From positions 18,064,893 through 18,128,892 of the forward strand of contig JAKJHU010000030.1 of NCBI GenBank assembly GCA_022316685.1: DNA of 64,000 bases, given 5' to 3'. Below the pieces are notes generated by a model that was not told the origin of the DNA, did not search any database, and saw only the letters and a program-made list of their open reading frames with translations. A program made the translations under genes and the position numbers. Of this stretch, positions 12,833 to 25,873 are shown piece by piece. The stretch is from Progne subis subis. Taxonomy: Eukaryota; Chordata; Aves; Passeriformes; Hirundinidae. Every line of letters begins with the position of its first letter. Positions within the stretch are counted from its first letter, which is position 1.

Positions 12833-15138
12833 TACTTATCTGACAAAGCCCTGACTACTAGATTTTAGAAAAAAGTCCCACATAAGAAGTTGTCTCTGCT
12901 TGCCATGAATTTCTGAAGGAAATAAGACAAATCTAATTCTTGCTATTATTGCTTAAATCTGATGATAGTTAAGCCAGTATCATGGTTTGGCAGAAGCAGG
13001 AAAATAAGCACAGCAGATTAATACATTTTCACTGCTTGGACTACTGACACTACATGCACCATAACAGCCAAGACAGCAGGTAGGAAGATGGCCAGTTTGC
13101 AATATTATCAGAATATCTTTCTCTGGGACAAAAGTCCTTTGCATTAGTGGAAGAAAATGTTCTTTATACATGATGTTGCAATTACTGGTCCGCCCCAAAT
13201 ATGGGGAACTTAAGAACGGATACTCCTAGGAACACAGAAGGGATGGGGCAGAGTCCTGAGTTCCTGCTCATGGAGAACATGTTTACTTATGAAAAGAGTA
13301 CTTTAGACAAACTATACTTTTCAGCCAGCCAACAAGTTTAAGGCAAGGGTAAATTTGTGGCAAAATGTTCTGATATAAAGTTTATTCCTTGCAAATACAC
13401 TTATTAATCTAAACTACAGAATGTATAAAAATGTTTCTGCAATCTGACTGAGTAAAATACATCATAGAGTAATGCAGGAACTAGACATCAGTGTCTCAGC
13501 ATATCCCTAGAGATCCTGAAATTAATAGCTATATTTATAACTAAATTATATTCTGAATGTTAGCAATGGCAAGGGATGTTGTGTACGAACCGAGACATTG
13601 CTATTCTAGTGAGATACTGTCTCACTAAAGAAGTAACAGAACTGGGTCAGCCCTAGCAAAGGCAGAACCTATGCCTGGAAGACGGCTACTGTTGTCCCTT
13701 AAATATTTCTGAAATTCCAGTTCTTCCTTGTGGGCAAAACATTGGGGATTTATTCTGTAAAATGCAAATATTTGAAGCCTGCTGCATCTTTCCTGCTTCT
13801 GATCTCCCAGTTCTAAATGTACCTCACAGCTTGCAGGCGCAGTGTCCTGAGCCAGTCTGTCTGCGCTCTGAAGGGTATAAGAAGTACTGTGGAGAATGGT
13901 CTTAAGGCTCCCTGGTGCCTGAGACCTGCTGATGGGGCCAAAACCAGGCTTTTGCAGGATCAGTAGAAGTGGGTGATTAAAGAGTGGTACTGACATTGCC
14001 TTCATCATGTTCCTCTCACCACAGCTTCATCTTTCTTGGATTCTCTCCAGAGACAGAAGTTATCAGAATAATGTGAAGTGCTCTTAACACGCAAGGTAAC
14101 ACTGATGGGTGAGTCAGTGTGTTACAGATGAGGAACTGTCTACCTTTTATCATCGATATGCTCCACTCCCTTCTGCAGGTGTAACAATGCATCCACAACA
14201 GTTTATTTTATAAATGTAGAAGTCTATAATACAGGATTTGTTAACACATTCCATAGTATGCTGAATTAACTGGAAATTTAAGGAGACTTCACACATCAAG
14301 GGAAAAGCTGTAATGGGTGGCCTTTTTGAGCTGCTTGTCATTTTGAATTCAAAGTCACAGTAGAGCAGCCTGGGTGACATAAGTTACTGCCCTCAATTCT
14401 CTTCTCACAATCATCACCACAGGAAACCTATCACCCTGTCACCTAAATAGCATGAGTGTTCAGCTAAGATTTTAATTTCTTGTAGCAATTTCCTGATCTG
14501 TTGGGTGTTATTCCTCAGCAAGCATGGGATGGGAATGTAAGTAGGTCGTCTTTCCAGACAGCCATCACAGCTGAAGACACAGCTGGGAGGAACTGCTGTG
14601 CCTGAGATAACACTCAGGGAACAGCACAGAGAAACTCTTCCTAGTCCTCAAGTTCTTCACCAGCCTTTACCTCACATCCTGTCCCCTACCTTGTTCCTGC
14701 CATAGCTTCACCCAGCTACAGTTTAGTTGATGATATCTTGGTAATCTATTCTTAGAATCAAAGGAAGGACCAGGACCTTTTCAAGCTCTGCCGATCAAAA
14801 TTGTTATCTGTCAAGAATTTCAAATACACAGAGAGTTGTGGGAAAATACTCTTCAGGTTGGACAGGCAATCACAATAATACACTTCTAATGAATGCTATA
14901 GGAGAATGCTATGGGAGGGAATCACAAACCCCAACCATTTCCATCTGCTTTGAACAGCCATTACAGAACTCCCGAACACAAACCTAAGAGACGGAAGGTG
15001 AAAGATTGCTGGAGTCCTTCAATTCCTTAGCTTTTTTTGAGAAGTAAAATGAATGTTGAAGTCAAGGATAAATGCCAAACAATTGTTGTTTGTTTTTCTT
15101 TTTTAATTTCAACTTGCTTCAAATTCAGGATACTGCCT
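12833..15138. other. Gene-free DNA
   Basis: No recognisable gene or repeat. A 127-codon minus-strand open frame at 13,625-14,008 has no recognisable domains and no supporting signals. Confidence 0.55.
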
Positions 15139-15214
15139 CTAATGGCAGAGTGGTGGAACAAGATGTTCCTTAATGTCCAGTCTAATCCAAAACATTCTGT
15201 GATTCTGTGATTCT
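15139..15214 (+). mobile_element. CR1 3' tail fragment
   Basis: About 75 bp resembling the CR1 3' UTR: 'gttccttaatgtccagtctaatcc' followed by the tandem 8-bp tail attctgtg repeated twice (15,194-15,209). Severe 5' truncation is usual for CR1. Confidence 0.75.
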
Positions 15215-17730
15215 TCTGACTTGTAAGTAAAGTTGCTTCTTGTCATTACACAGAGTCTCTGGGAAAAAAAAAATAAAAAAATCCAAACCTGTTCCTTCAT
15301 TTACTTTTATTCCTTCTTACACTTTATGAAGTTTTGCTCTGTGACAGGGACCAAAATGATAGTGTGCTGTCAGCCAAGTGGAAAGGTGTAATTTTATGGA
15401 CCACTTCTCTGTGGAATGGGACTGATGATGTAGGAAATGCTAAGTCTCTTACAGCACATGGCTTCTATAGCACTGTAGCAAGAAGGGAAGAGGGGCTTAT
15501 GCAAAACTGGCATAATGTTCCTTTAAAAAAAGGTCAAATAGGGAGTTGAAGCCTTCCCATCAAAAAGGCTTTGATTATGTGACAGTAATGCTTTCCATCT
15601 ACACTTTGAAAGAGTACAAGAGTACAGGGAATATTGAAGTACCTTCTGAGCCAATAAAAAGTAGAGGCAACATGAAAGTGACCAAGTAATTGCATCAGAA
15701 GTTTGCAATTCATGGCCAACATCTATCTAAAAGTTGTGGGAGAAGATGTTAATCTTTTGCATTTTATGCAATACCAGGAAAAAAAGTACAGTTTGCTTTT
15801 AATATTGCCATTAAAAATGTTATTGTTAATACAATAATAATATGTTTCACTCAGCTTTCACTAAAAAATCAAGTGTGCAAGCACTAGTTTTAAACTAAGG
15901 CCTGTTCTCTAGCTTTTTAAAATACAAAAAGAGCAACACTGCAGCTGTAGGATGATGCCTGAGACCACAGCCCATTTGTGTGGGACCTGAACATATTTAG
16001 ATTCCCTGACAGAAGTCAGATCAAACATTCAAATGAACTATTTGGACACTATCTAAAATGAGCTCCTGCACTTGGAGATAATAGAATTGCCAGTGTAAAT
16101 CATACTGAAGATGGCTTAGACTGCAAATTCTGTTAATACATCTGGAGGGTGACACATATCAGCTATGAGCAGTGGCAAGCAAACACTTTATCCTGTGCCT
16201 GTAGAGGCTAAACCTAGTTAGATTTATGTGCAAGTGTACTTGTAGTTGCAAGACATTTGAAGGTGGTCAGGAAATGATGGAAGTAGCTGTGAATTACACC
16301 AGGGAGCAGTATTTTTTGGTTGCAGTTGTGGGTTACTCTCCAATATGCATCTTGATTGTTTCGGTTTATTTTAAATGTCTGATTTCTAATATTTATTTCC
16401 AAGTTAAAAGCAAAGCAAATTTATATTAGGTTTAAGGGAGAAACACTTCCCATAGGCAGTGCTCTTCTTTTTCACTAGAATATAGGTAACAAGATCCATT
16501 AAACAATATGAAAGACCAGATGAGTGTAAGAGAGAACTTCCATTTTGTCAAGATTTATTCCTTGTGAAATCAGCTTTTCTGTTTTCAAAAACCCTAAGTA
16601 TATAGTACTGTCATCTAAGATTTGTCATACTAATGCAACACGATGGAATTACTATCCAACTGCAGAGTGAATGTCATCATAGAAAAGGGAAGCAGGGAAG
16701 GAATGAGGGGGGAAAGAGGTGAATCTGACAGATCTGTCTTCAGAATGATTTTGAAATCCTGAAGATTTGATTAATATTAGTAAAAGCCTAGCTAGTGAAA
16801 AACCAGATGCCTCTCACGTGGACTACATTGCGCACAATCGCCAAGCGAGTGTTGATGTGGTAAATTAGAATCCCACTCCTGTGTCTTGGACACGAAAGCA
16901 TCTTAAGCAGGCCTTTCTGTAACATTACAAAAAATTTTAACAAGATCCTGAAAAGAAACCTTTTATCTCCACATGACTTACACTTGTCTTCACAAATGTT
17001 TCTTGTGTTAAAGTATATTTTGTCTTTGAGTCACACATTTTGGTGATGCATACAAACCACTGCAGACCAGAGTAAAAATACAATATGTAGTAAAAGTTAC
17101 ACATCATTTTTGTCAGCTGATTCTATGCACTTATCTGAAAAACAAAAAAATGTTAGTGTGAGGAAAGAGATGACTGCTATTAGAGTCACCAGATACACTT
17201 CCATAAATTAAAAATAAGAAGTCTACAGGATGTTGCTACAGTTACAACAGGATATACTGCTTCTAGGAGTCCTTTAAGATAAAAGTAGATAGCTTACCTC
17301 ATTTTGTTCTTCTGAAGATTCAAAACATTACATAGGGATTAAAGTCTATACTTAAAAAAACATAAATAAAATAAATCATGTGACAAACAAAGAAGGATGC
17401 TTCCAATGGTCCCACCTATTTTTTTTTTTTTTTTTTTTCCCTCTCCATATACCAACAGGTTCTGAACAACAGCCTGTAAAGGAAGCAAAGAGCTATTAAC
17501 CATTTTCTGGTCTCCATACAGAAACATGAGTATAACTTCTAAACGAAAAATTCAGATACTTAAAGGGCATGATGCAACTGCCTTTCAGTCACTAACCCAT
17601 TTACAGTTTAAATGGCTATTATCATGGGCAAGAAACCTGACAAATGTTTGGAAGACAAAGCAGTCAGGAAAAGGTTCTTGCAGAGTCTGTATTTGTATAA
17701 TCTGTCCAGCTTTTTTGGATAAAAGGCATT
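15215..17730. other. Gene-free AT-rich DNA
   Basis: Nothing recognised apart from a run of 20 T at 17,419-17,438. Open frames are short. Confidence 0.55.
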
Positions 17731-18050
17731 TTCATAGAATCATAGAATGGCTTGTGTTGGAAGGGAACTTTGAAGATCATCTTGTTCCAACCCTTGCCAT
17801 GGACAGGGGCACCTTCCACCAGACCAGGCTGCTTGAAGCGCTATCCAGCCTGGCCTTGGATACCTCCAGGATGGGCCATTTCTCTGGACAACCTGTTCCA
17901 GTGCCTCACCACCCTGACAGTAAAGACCTTTTTCCTCATATCGCATATAAACCTACTCTCTCACAATTTGAACCCATTTCCCCTTGTCCTGTTACTACAT
18001 GCTCTTGTAAATAGTTTTACCCCATCCTTTGTTTAAGTTCCCTTCAGGCA
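17731..18050 (-). mobile_element. CR1 LINE 3' fragment
   Basis: On the plus strand it begins with the inverted CR1 tail (catagaatcatagaatgg) and runs through ggaagggaactttgaagatcatc and cctgttccagtgcctcacc, the reverse complement of the CR1 3' end. The copy is moderately diverged and 5'-truncated. Apparent open frames across it (17,526-18,036) are antisense readings of the LINE. Confidence 0.92.
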
Positions 18051-19878
18051 CAGGTATATTAAATTTATATATCCAGGTATATTAAATATACTGCTAAAAT
18101 TTAGGCACAAGTACTACAAATACTTTGCAGCATTTTTCATGTGTTTTATTGTGGTTCATGAATGAAACAAAGGAAGAAAATTTTCACAAAGTTCAAAAAG
18201 AAAATGAACAGTTTCTTCTTGGCAAATTCAGTAATTATAATTCAGTAAAATTCAGAAACAGAAATAAGCAAACCTAAGGTTTGTGCTTAGTCCTGTTCAT
18301 GTTTGGGCTGCAGAGACTTGTGGATATAATCACTGTTCTGCTAAAGTCAAAGGAATATCTGTCAGCAGGATTATGGTTTATTCATATTTACAATCTTAGA
18401 TTAAGGACAGAACATCTCCAATAGTACAATCTAAAGGACTAAAAAAATTAACTGCTATTATCACTGCAAGTGTTGAGAACTTAGATTGAGGATCAGGCAC
18501 AGCAATTTCTTTCATCAATGACACTTTTGTGTGTCAACAAAGAGTCATGTTATTATTTTAACTCAACTAGAATTTTTTGTTTGCTTCTTTTATTTTCTTC
18601 AGTACTATGAGATTTTCAGTTTAGAAGATTAAAAATACATACAAGCTCTCTTGCTTCAGAAACTTTGAAGAGAAAACCAGTTCAAGATCACAAAATAAAG
18701 GTTTTATGCCTCAGAAACAACAAATTGTTGCTATTCCTGAAATGGAAGTCATATCTTCTGCATGCTATTTCAAAAGCAAAGCAAATATCTCTTTCATGCT
18801 TTCTTTAGAAGGCAAATCATAAAGCCAGCAGAAAATAGAAGCAATTGGAATATATAAGCAATTTAGAGGCACTTGTTTAATCTCAGTAATTACCTATTCA
18901 CAGAGGCAGGATTGGTTTGAAAGGGCTATAGATATTTTTCTATTTAAAACTTTAAAGAATTTTCTGGGATGTGTTAAATACAGGATAAATATAATCTCTT
19001 ATCTGTCAAAATCCTACCAAGATAAAGAACAGAATATGGTCCGATAATATTTTCTGCTGCAGTCACAGCAGATTAACAATTCAGAGCTAAATTTTGTCTG
19101 TTGACATGTACACAAATCTTGCTTACTTCACTGAATTTCCTTCTGCCAGGCAAAGTGATGTCAGAAAGCAACCCTGACAGTTATTTTCTGAACAGCATTC
19201 CTTGAAATGGTTTTAGAGTTCAGGAACATCAAGAAGCTCCATTTTAAAACTATGTCCATTTTAGACTTTTCGTGTGGTCTGGGTTTTCCAGTCAGATTCC
19301 ACTGTATTTAAATACATGCTCAGTCCTTCACTCTTTCATTGAGCTTCTCAATCAGCTTGAGAAAGTCAGATGAGTTTGTTCCCAGAGAGCAGCAATAACC
19401 TTCAGAGAACTAAGATATACACAGCATGATATGGCACTTGACTGGGCAAGTTCTAGATTACTCTGGGAAGAATTAATAAATTCTGGTGCTTAAAGAAAAA
19501 GAATGAGAATAACAGACAGTATCAGGCTACTTTACAGACAGCACTAAGCTAGCTGTGGAAATGCTAGCCTTCCTGGCTGCCAACTTTTTGATCAGTTTTG
19601 TCCCTAATGAATTTTGTCTTCAGGATGGCACCTAACGTGAACACTTAATGAAGGACATATGGCTCGCAGAATCAGGTTGTTAGCATGCAGGACCAGCTGG
19701 CACACCTGAGAGCAAAGCTGAAACCAGTCCCAGATCTGGCAGTCACAGATGTCATGTCAGGGCATGACCTCTTCCCAGGCTGCTGCATCCAACACAAACT
19801 AGATAAAGCAACACTTTTACCACAGTTTTCTATTTATGAACTTGGCATATTCATGTAACTAAATACATGAAAAAGGTA
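18051..19878. other. Gene-free AT-rich DNA
   Basis: Nothing recognised beyond a short direct repeat (aggtatattaaat twice) at about 18,050-18,085. Confidence 0.55.
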
Positions 19879-20154
19879 AGAGGAGAGGAGAGGAGAGGAG
19901 AGGAGAGGAGAGGAGAGGAGAGGAGAGGAGAGGAGAGGAGAGGAGAGGAGAGGAGAGGAGAGGAGAGGAGAGGAGAGGAGAGGAGAGGAGAGGAGAGGAG
20001 AGGAGAGGAGAGGAGAGGAGAGGAGAGGAGAGGAGAGGAGAGGAGAGGAGAGGAGAGGAGAGGAGAGGAGAGGAGAGGAGAGGAGAGGAGAGGAGAGGAG
20101 AGGAGAGGAGAGGAGAGGAGAGGAGAGGAGAGGAGAGGAGAGGAGAGGAGAGGA
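19879..20154 (+). repeat. Pure (AGGAG)n pentanucleotide microsatellite
   Basis: About 55 uninterrupted copies of a 5-bp all-purine unit over 276 bp, with no visible impurity. One strand is entirely purine and the other entirely pyrimidine, which can favour triplex (H-DNA) structure. The arginine/glutamate-repeat frame read across it (19,867-20,196) is a by-product of the repeat. Such purity implies recent expansion and probably high length variation. Confidence 0.97.
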
Positions 20155-20356
20155 TTGGGAAATACTTTTTATGTCTTTGGTGGCGGCAGCTTTTAATTAG
20201 TATTTCAGTTCCCTAGGCAAAATTCAGCTTGATGACAGTGGCAATATGAGCAAGAAGCTCGGAAGAGGAAAGAGGGGATGCCTGAAGAAAACCATGAGAA
20301 ATTCATGAAGGGGCTGAGAAGACCGAAGGACTGTGAGGCATGCAGGGAAATACCCC

Positions 20357-20486
20357 TGTTGTTTTTTGGTGGTTGGGGTTTTTGTTTGTTTGTTTGTTTG
20401 TTTGTTTTTGTTGTTGTTGTTTGGTTTTAGTTTTGTTTGTGTTTTGTTTTTGGTTTTGGTTTTTTGTTTTTGTTTTTTTTTTTTGG
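20357..20486 (+). repeat. T/G-rich low-complexity tract
   Basis: About 130 bp made almost only of T and G, including (TTTG)n and (TTG)n runs and a T12 block. It lies 200 bp after the pentanucleotide array. On the minus strand it gives lysine/asparagine/threonine-rich open frames that are not genes. Confidence 0.9.
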
Positions 20487-23400
20487 TGGGGAGTTGGTGG
20501 TCTTTGGTGAGGACTGCTGAGTGATGCCAATATGAGTCTGCAAGGATTTGAGATACAGTAGGCCACAGGGGTTCTGCCCCCACCTACTCTCCTCTTCCTT
20601 AGTTCCCCTGAACTATGGGTCTCCCCACCTCTCCCGTAACATAAACCCCCTTTCTTTTCCTTAGCAACTACTTGTATTTTTGCAAATAGTTCAAGGAAAG
20701 AAGAAACAACACCCACTTCTCTCCACTCATGGTGGTGAGGAGGGGATTAAAAACAAGAAGAGCCTTAGATCTAGGAGACAGAGCTAGAGGGGAAGCCTCT
20801 GGAGGCACTGGAAACCAGTGGATAGGTATTGACAGTGCTTGCTTTTCCACAAGGGGCCGCTTGGTAGAGCAGCCACAATTGCTCTTCTGGACAAAATTCC
20901 AGAAAGAAAAACTCAAGCTTTCTGCATTGCGAACTCTATGTCCTTAAACTTAATCTGCCTGTGCCTCAATTCAAACGAGGTAAAAGTGTCTTACCTACTC
21001 ATCTCAAAAATGTGCTGTAAAAAGCAAATTAGCATGTACATTTAGTGAGGAAATAAGTATTGATGAGCACTACGGCAAAAGTCCACCAGGAAATTAAGTT
21101 ACAAAATCAAAATCTGAAGAGGTAACAAATGCTCCACTGGGGCACACACTGAACAGCAATGAGCAAACAAATTAATTGCTATGTACCTAAAATGTGGCAG
21201 AAGTCCAAGTGGAAGCAAATGCATACATATGATAGGTATGTGCAGTGCAAAACTGTGCTTGAGCCTGAGGGAGGAAATTAGGTAGGCACACGCCACCTCC
21301 TGGCATTTCTGAAATACAACTTGTGACTTATTTATCTATTGCCCACATTGCAACTTTGCAGGAAAATGCAAATCTGATGTATGTGCCAAATAATAATGTC
21401 TGAAAAAAAAAAAAATCTACATTATATTTTCAAAACAAAATCTCCTGCAGATCTTGCTCCATGTAGCATTATTTCAAAATTTATCTAAAAAGTTATAGTG
21501 GGTTAAACATTATAATACAGCTGAAAAAGATCTGGGCTTACATGCAGTTGGAACAGGGGGAAATTATTTTTTTTAAAATAAATGAAATTATGTGAGTTGA
21601 CCCAAGACATTTGTTAGCTACCTTTAACCCCAGTATTTCAAGTTAGCCAGCATTTCCTGCGAAGATAAGGTATCAGCAGAGGGGCAGTGGGATTCCTGTG
21701 CCTTGGTTTCTGTTCCTAGCACAGGAGGAAGAACACTGTAGTGGGCATAGATTGTGCATTTCAACTTGTGCATTTCAACCAAGACGGGTTCCCAGGTTCT
21801 GCTCTCCCAGTGTCACTCTTGGTGCTTCCTGGTGTCTCTGACCCCTCTGCGTGGTCCCAGTCTCCTCCTTGTGCCCACATTTGCCCAGGTCTTCTCTCCA
21901 AACACACCCTATTCCCTGACACAGGGTAAAGAAACCTGAAAAATGTTTTCAATAAAAAGAGTGGGGATATCATACTTAGTTTTGATACTCTTAAGATAGT
22001 CAATATTTTACTTCCTTAACATAATTTTATGTCCATTTTCCCAAGACTTATTCCTGTCTATTTTTTTAAATTATTTTATGTATTTCCTAAGAAGTATTTT
22101 TAACATCCTAAACCAGTGGGCAAATTGGCATTAGGTCAGCACAACTCAATTAATTTCATATTAATCCTGCCAGTTCACACAGGCTCAGAATCTGACCCAC
22201 TGTGATAGGAAATTAGGTCTTTTTTTACTCGGTGGAGGCTGTCACCCACAGGCCATTTAGAAACTTATTTGGTTATTTTTATGGATGTGACATATCTTTA
22301 TCCAAAATGTATTACCAAGATTTTTTTTCCTGTGAACAGTGGAACCAGTAAATCTTGATTTTGTGTGGGTTTGCATACCTGCACCTGTACCTGCGCTGTT
22401 ATAATTCAAATTCTTCTCTTATTTTCATCATGATCTCATTCCATGATATTTTAGTAGCCACCTCCCCACCTACGCCCCCCTCCCTCCCCACATTCCCTCA
22501 CTGCCATCTGGGAAGAAAGAAGCACAGTCAGGCTTGGCTTGGTGTTATATATGTGCTGTCTGCTGTTGGTTGTGTCTGTAGCTCTTAGGCACAGCATGTC
22601 CAGGACAAAACCACAACAAAATACTGAGTTCATATGAGGCTTTTTTTTTTTTTTTCCCCTCAGCGAGGTCACAAATTCAGTTCACTTTTTCCTACCATTT
22701 TACAGACTTTCACAAAACCTCCAGAACCATTTTACCTGTGAGACTTGTATCTTTGTCTCATGTGGCTAAAATTGACCTCTTGGTTCCCAGCTTATTAGAG
22801 ACTGGTCAGTACGATTGCAAAAGCCTTAGAAACAAACAAACAAACAAACAAACAAAAAGTTATGGGACATAATGTGCATTATTTGTTGTCAGTACTTTAA
22901 ATGGCATAGAAGAAACAGTTTTTGCAGCAAAATCAAAGATTCTTCGAGCACATTCATTCTTTTCTAGTGGGTTGTAATTGGTTCACCCAAAAAATATAAT
23001 CTAGCCAAGACTGAAAAGACAAGGAATGAGACTGAAAAGAGAATGGAAGAGAATAATTAGATAATATTTTTGAATGTTATGGTAATCAAAATTTTGACAC
23101 TATTTTCCTATTTTATGGCAAAGGGAAGAGAACATTTCAAGATCCACAGAATATGCCAAGGTACATCAGCAGCTCAGTAGAACAGTGGGAACTTGACTAA
23201 TACATAAAGTCACTGGTTTTGGTGCATAAAATACTGTAACATTACCACCTGTGCACATGACTATATCTCCTTATAGATAACATTTCAGGAAATCTGAGTT
23301 TCACATGGAATGTTTGAGGCATGCCTTACCATCCATTCCTTTGGTGAAAGCTCTGTACTTCATTTTCCTTCTGCCCTCAGTTGGACAAGTTAAATTTTAA

Positions 23401-24177
23401 TCACACAGACCTCACTCAAATATGGTAGTATAACCCCATTTACTTACAGAAACATTGCGTATTCTAAAAAGCAAATCTATCAAGATTGCTTCAATCTGCC
23501 AGAAAAATCATAATTATAGTCAATCCTGATGACAGAAAGGATGGAAAATACATAATCCAATGGAATAAGAACATTTCCTCTGAATAATTTTGTTGCAAAG
23601 CATCTTAAAGGCAATTAATGGCTTCAGAATAAAACCTCTGTGAATCATAAAATATTATTTGTTACCAAATACATATGTGTGTAGATATATGTGATGAGAA
23701 CCTTTCTTAATCCCTTCAGTATTCTATATCACTGACATGATGTGGAATTAACTCTCCAAGTATATACGGCCATGGTTTTGAAAGGTATGTGGTGATTGGG
23801 CTGCAAAATTAAGATTTTGGCTCTGAGATATCTGCAAGACTTTTCTGTCAGTGGTTGCTCAAAACTTCCTGGGAATTTCTAAAAAAATGTAGTCATTCTG
23901 ATCTATTTTTGCTGTCCCTCTGACAGCTGTCAATCCAGTGAGCAGAGCTGTCACTGAGAACTCTCACTTGAGATGAGACTGGGGAAAAAAACTGGAATCA
24001 ACCAGGAACTACCGGATGGTCTGGGGTGCACAACTGTCATGGACTCTCTGCTTTCCTTTTCACGGCTGGTTAGTATCGTCAGTTTGCATCCACCACGGCT
24101 CCTGACAAATTAACAATGACAGAGTGAAAGTCCTAACACAGGCCCTGGGGATTTTATCTCTGCAGTTTAACAACGCT
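20487..24177. other. Gene-free DNA
   Basis: No gene or repeat family recognised. Small items are a C/T-rich patch at about 22,459-22,500, a T15 run near 22,645 and an (AAAC)n tract at 22,831-22,856. Confidence 0.55.
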
Positions 24178-24749
24178 GGAATGGGTTGACCTTGGCTGGA
24201 TGCCAGATGCTCACCAAGCTGCTCTATCACTCCCCAGCAGGGCAGGGGAGAGAAAAATAAGATGGAAAACAACTGTTAGGTTAAGATAAGGCAGTTTAGG
24301 GTCTGTGAGTGCATAAGCAAAGGGAAACAAAAATTGAACTCTACTTCCCACTGATGATCAATATTCAGCCACTTCCCGGGAAGCAGGACTTCAACATGTG
24401 GAGTGGTTGCTCTGGAAGGCAAACATTGCTAAATAACAAATGCCCCCCCATTTCTCCTCCCTCCCTTAGCTTTTTTATCTGAGGTGATGTCATATGGTAT
24501 GGAATATCCCTTTGGATAATTTGGGTCAGCAGGCCTGCTTGTGTCCCCTCCCAGGATCTTGTCCACTCTCAGCCCCTTGACAGGGGAGCAGGGGAGAAAT
24601 GTTAGAGACTGCACAGATGCTGTGCCAGCACTGCTCAGCAGTAGCCAAAACACCACCATGTTATCAGCCCCTCCAGTTACCAATGCCAGGCACAGCACTG
24701 TGAGGGCTGCTAAGGAAAAATGAACTCTACCTCAGTCAGACCCAATACA
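24178..24749 (-). mobile_element. ERVL-type LTR (3' LTR of decayed element)
   Basis: Read on the minus strand, the LTR starts near 24,749 (tgtattggg) and includes the diagnostic ccataccatatgacatca block, a taaactgccttatctt polyadenylation-proximal block and an end near 24,178 resembling the ERVL LTR terminus. ERVL pol sequence of the same orientation begins immediately to the right, so this is best read as the 3' LTR of that element. The last part of integrase is missing at the junction. An 89-codon open frame (24,429-24,698) inside it is incidental. Confidence 0.82.
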
Positions 24750-25253
24750 GTCTCCATCCCTTACTCCACACCATTCTTCTAACATAGTCTTCAGCAGTCC
24801 ATTATACTTCTCAATTTCTTCAGCAGCTTGTGGATGATATGGGATGTGATACATCCACTCAATGCCATGTTTCTTTGCCCAAGAGTTATAAGGTTATTTC
24901 AAAAGTGAGTCCCATTGTCTGACTCAATTCTCTCTGGGGTGCCATGTCACCACAAAATGTGTCTCTCAAGGCCTAAGATGGTGTTTTGAGCAGCGACATT
25001 TTTTACTGGATATGTTTCCAGCCAGCCAGTTGTTGTCTCTACCATGATGAGGATGTAGCGCTTGCCTTGGTGTGTTTTTGGCAGTGGTCCAATGTAGTCA
25101 ATTTGTCAGGCCTCACCATATCAGAAAACCACCCACTGCCCTCAGTTCCAAAGAGATTTCACTTGCATGGACATCACTTTCACTTGATTGCAGCACATGT
25201 TTCACATTCCTGAAAAATAAGTGTGATGGCTTCTGTGGCCAGGTCCACCCGTC
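24750..25253 (-). pseudogene. ERVL pol remnant: integrase catalytic core
   Basis: On the minus strand this reads as a broken retroviral integrase core, the enzyme that inserts viral DNA. It has the second catalytic aspartate in an S-D-N-G-T context (about 24,905-24,925) and the glutamate in an A-E-E-I-E-K context near 24,815. Stops and frame changes break the frame. It continues rightward, beyond a solo LTR, into the upstream integrase and RNase H. It belongs to the ERVL class, related to mammalian ERV-L, and has no coding capacity left. Confidence 0.85.
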
Positions 25254-25867
25254 TGTGGTGGTGCAGAACTGTTTTATTAGGTTTTTGTAAGGATTTTATG
25301 TTATGGTTCATTTCACTGTATCCCCAATTCTGTATCCCTTTGTGTTGTCTGTACAATAGGGTGTTTTGTGTCAGTCCTCCCACCCTCCTCGCTCTGGGGC
25401 CTGTCTGTCACTCCAAGGGTCCCTCCCGGATTGCGAAATCTCAGGGAGAGGGCTTCAGGTGATAGGCCCCCTGGGGGAATTCCTTTAGCTCTGGATTTTA
25501 GTGGTCCGAGGCTTGGGGGTGGGCACACCTTGTTACCCCCTGAATCCCCTGATTTGTTGTCTTGTTGTAACCTCCCTGGAACCTCTCCCCCGCTTATAAG
25601 GTGGAGGAGGGAGATTCAAACTCTCTTCAGCTCTCAGCCTCTGAGCTCGGAGCTCTCAGATCCTCAACTCTTAAGCTAATAAACATCTTTTAACCTGCTA
25701 AGCTGAGAGCCAGCCTTTTCTCTTCTGCTGCTGTTGACTGTCTCGACAATATGGGGTACAGCTGCTAAGCCGAGAAGCCGAAACGAACAGGATACATCCA
25801 TGTGTCTGTGTTGACCGAGGTAGCCAGAGGTCATCTCCCGCCCAGAGCGGGGACAGAACCAGACACA
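25254..25867 (+). mobile_element. Solo LTR with 6-bp target duplication
   Basis: A complete 614-bp LTR starts TGTGGTGG and ends CAGACACA. It is flanked by a perfect 6-bp duplication, cccgtc, at 25,248-25,253 and 25,868-25,873. It has a promoter TATA (cttataagg, about 25,595) and polyadenylation signal (taataaac, about 25,678), which fix the plus orientation. A 6-bp duplication suits an ERVK/betaretrovirus-like or alpharetrovirus-like integrase. It lies inside the minus-strand ERVL pol and is therefore younger. A second member of the same family is at 29,551. Confidence 0.95.
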
Positions 25868-25873
25868 CCCGTC

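Noticed and set aside
19867..20196. 109-codon Arg/Glu repeat ORF
   Set aside because: It is produced by the pure pentanucleotide array; a 5-bp unit with no stop gives long frames automatically.
20224..20716. 119- and 137-codon minus-strand ORFs
   Set aside because: Their central parts are Lys/Asn/Gln/Thr strings translated from the T/G-rich low-complexity tract.
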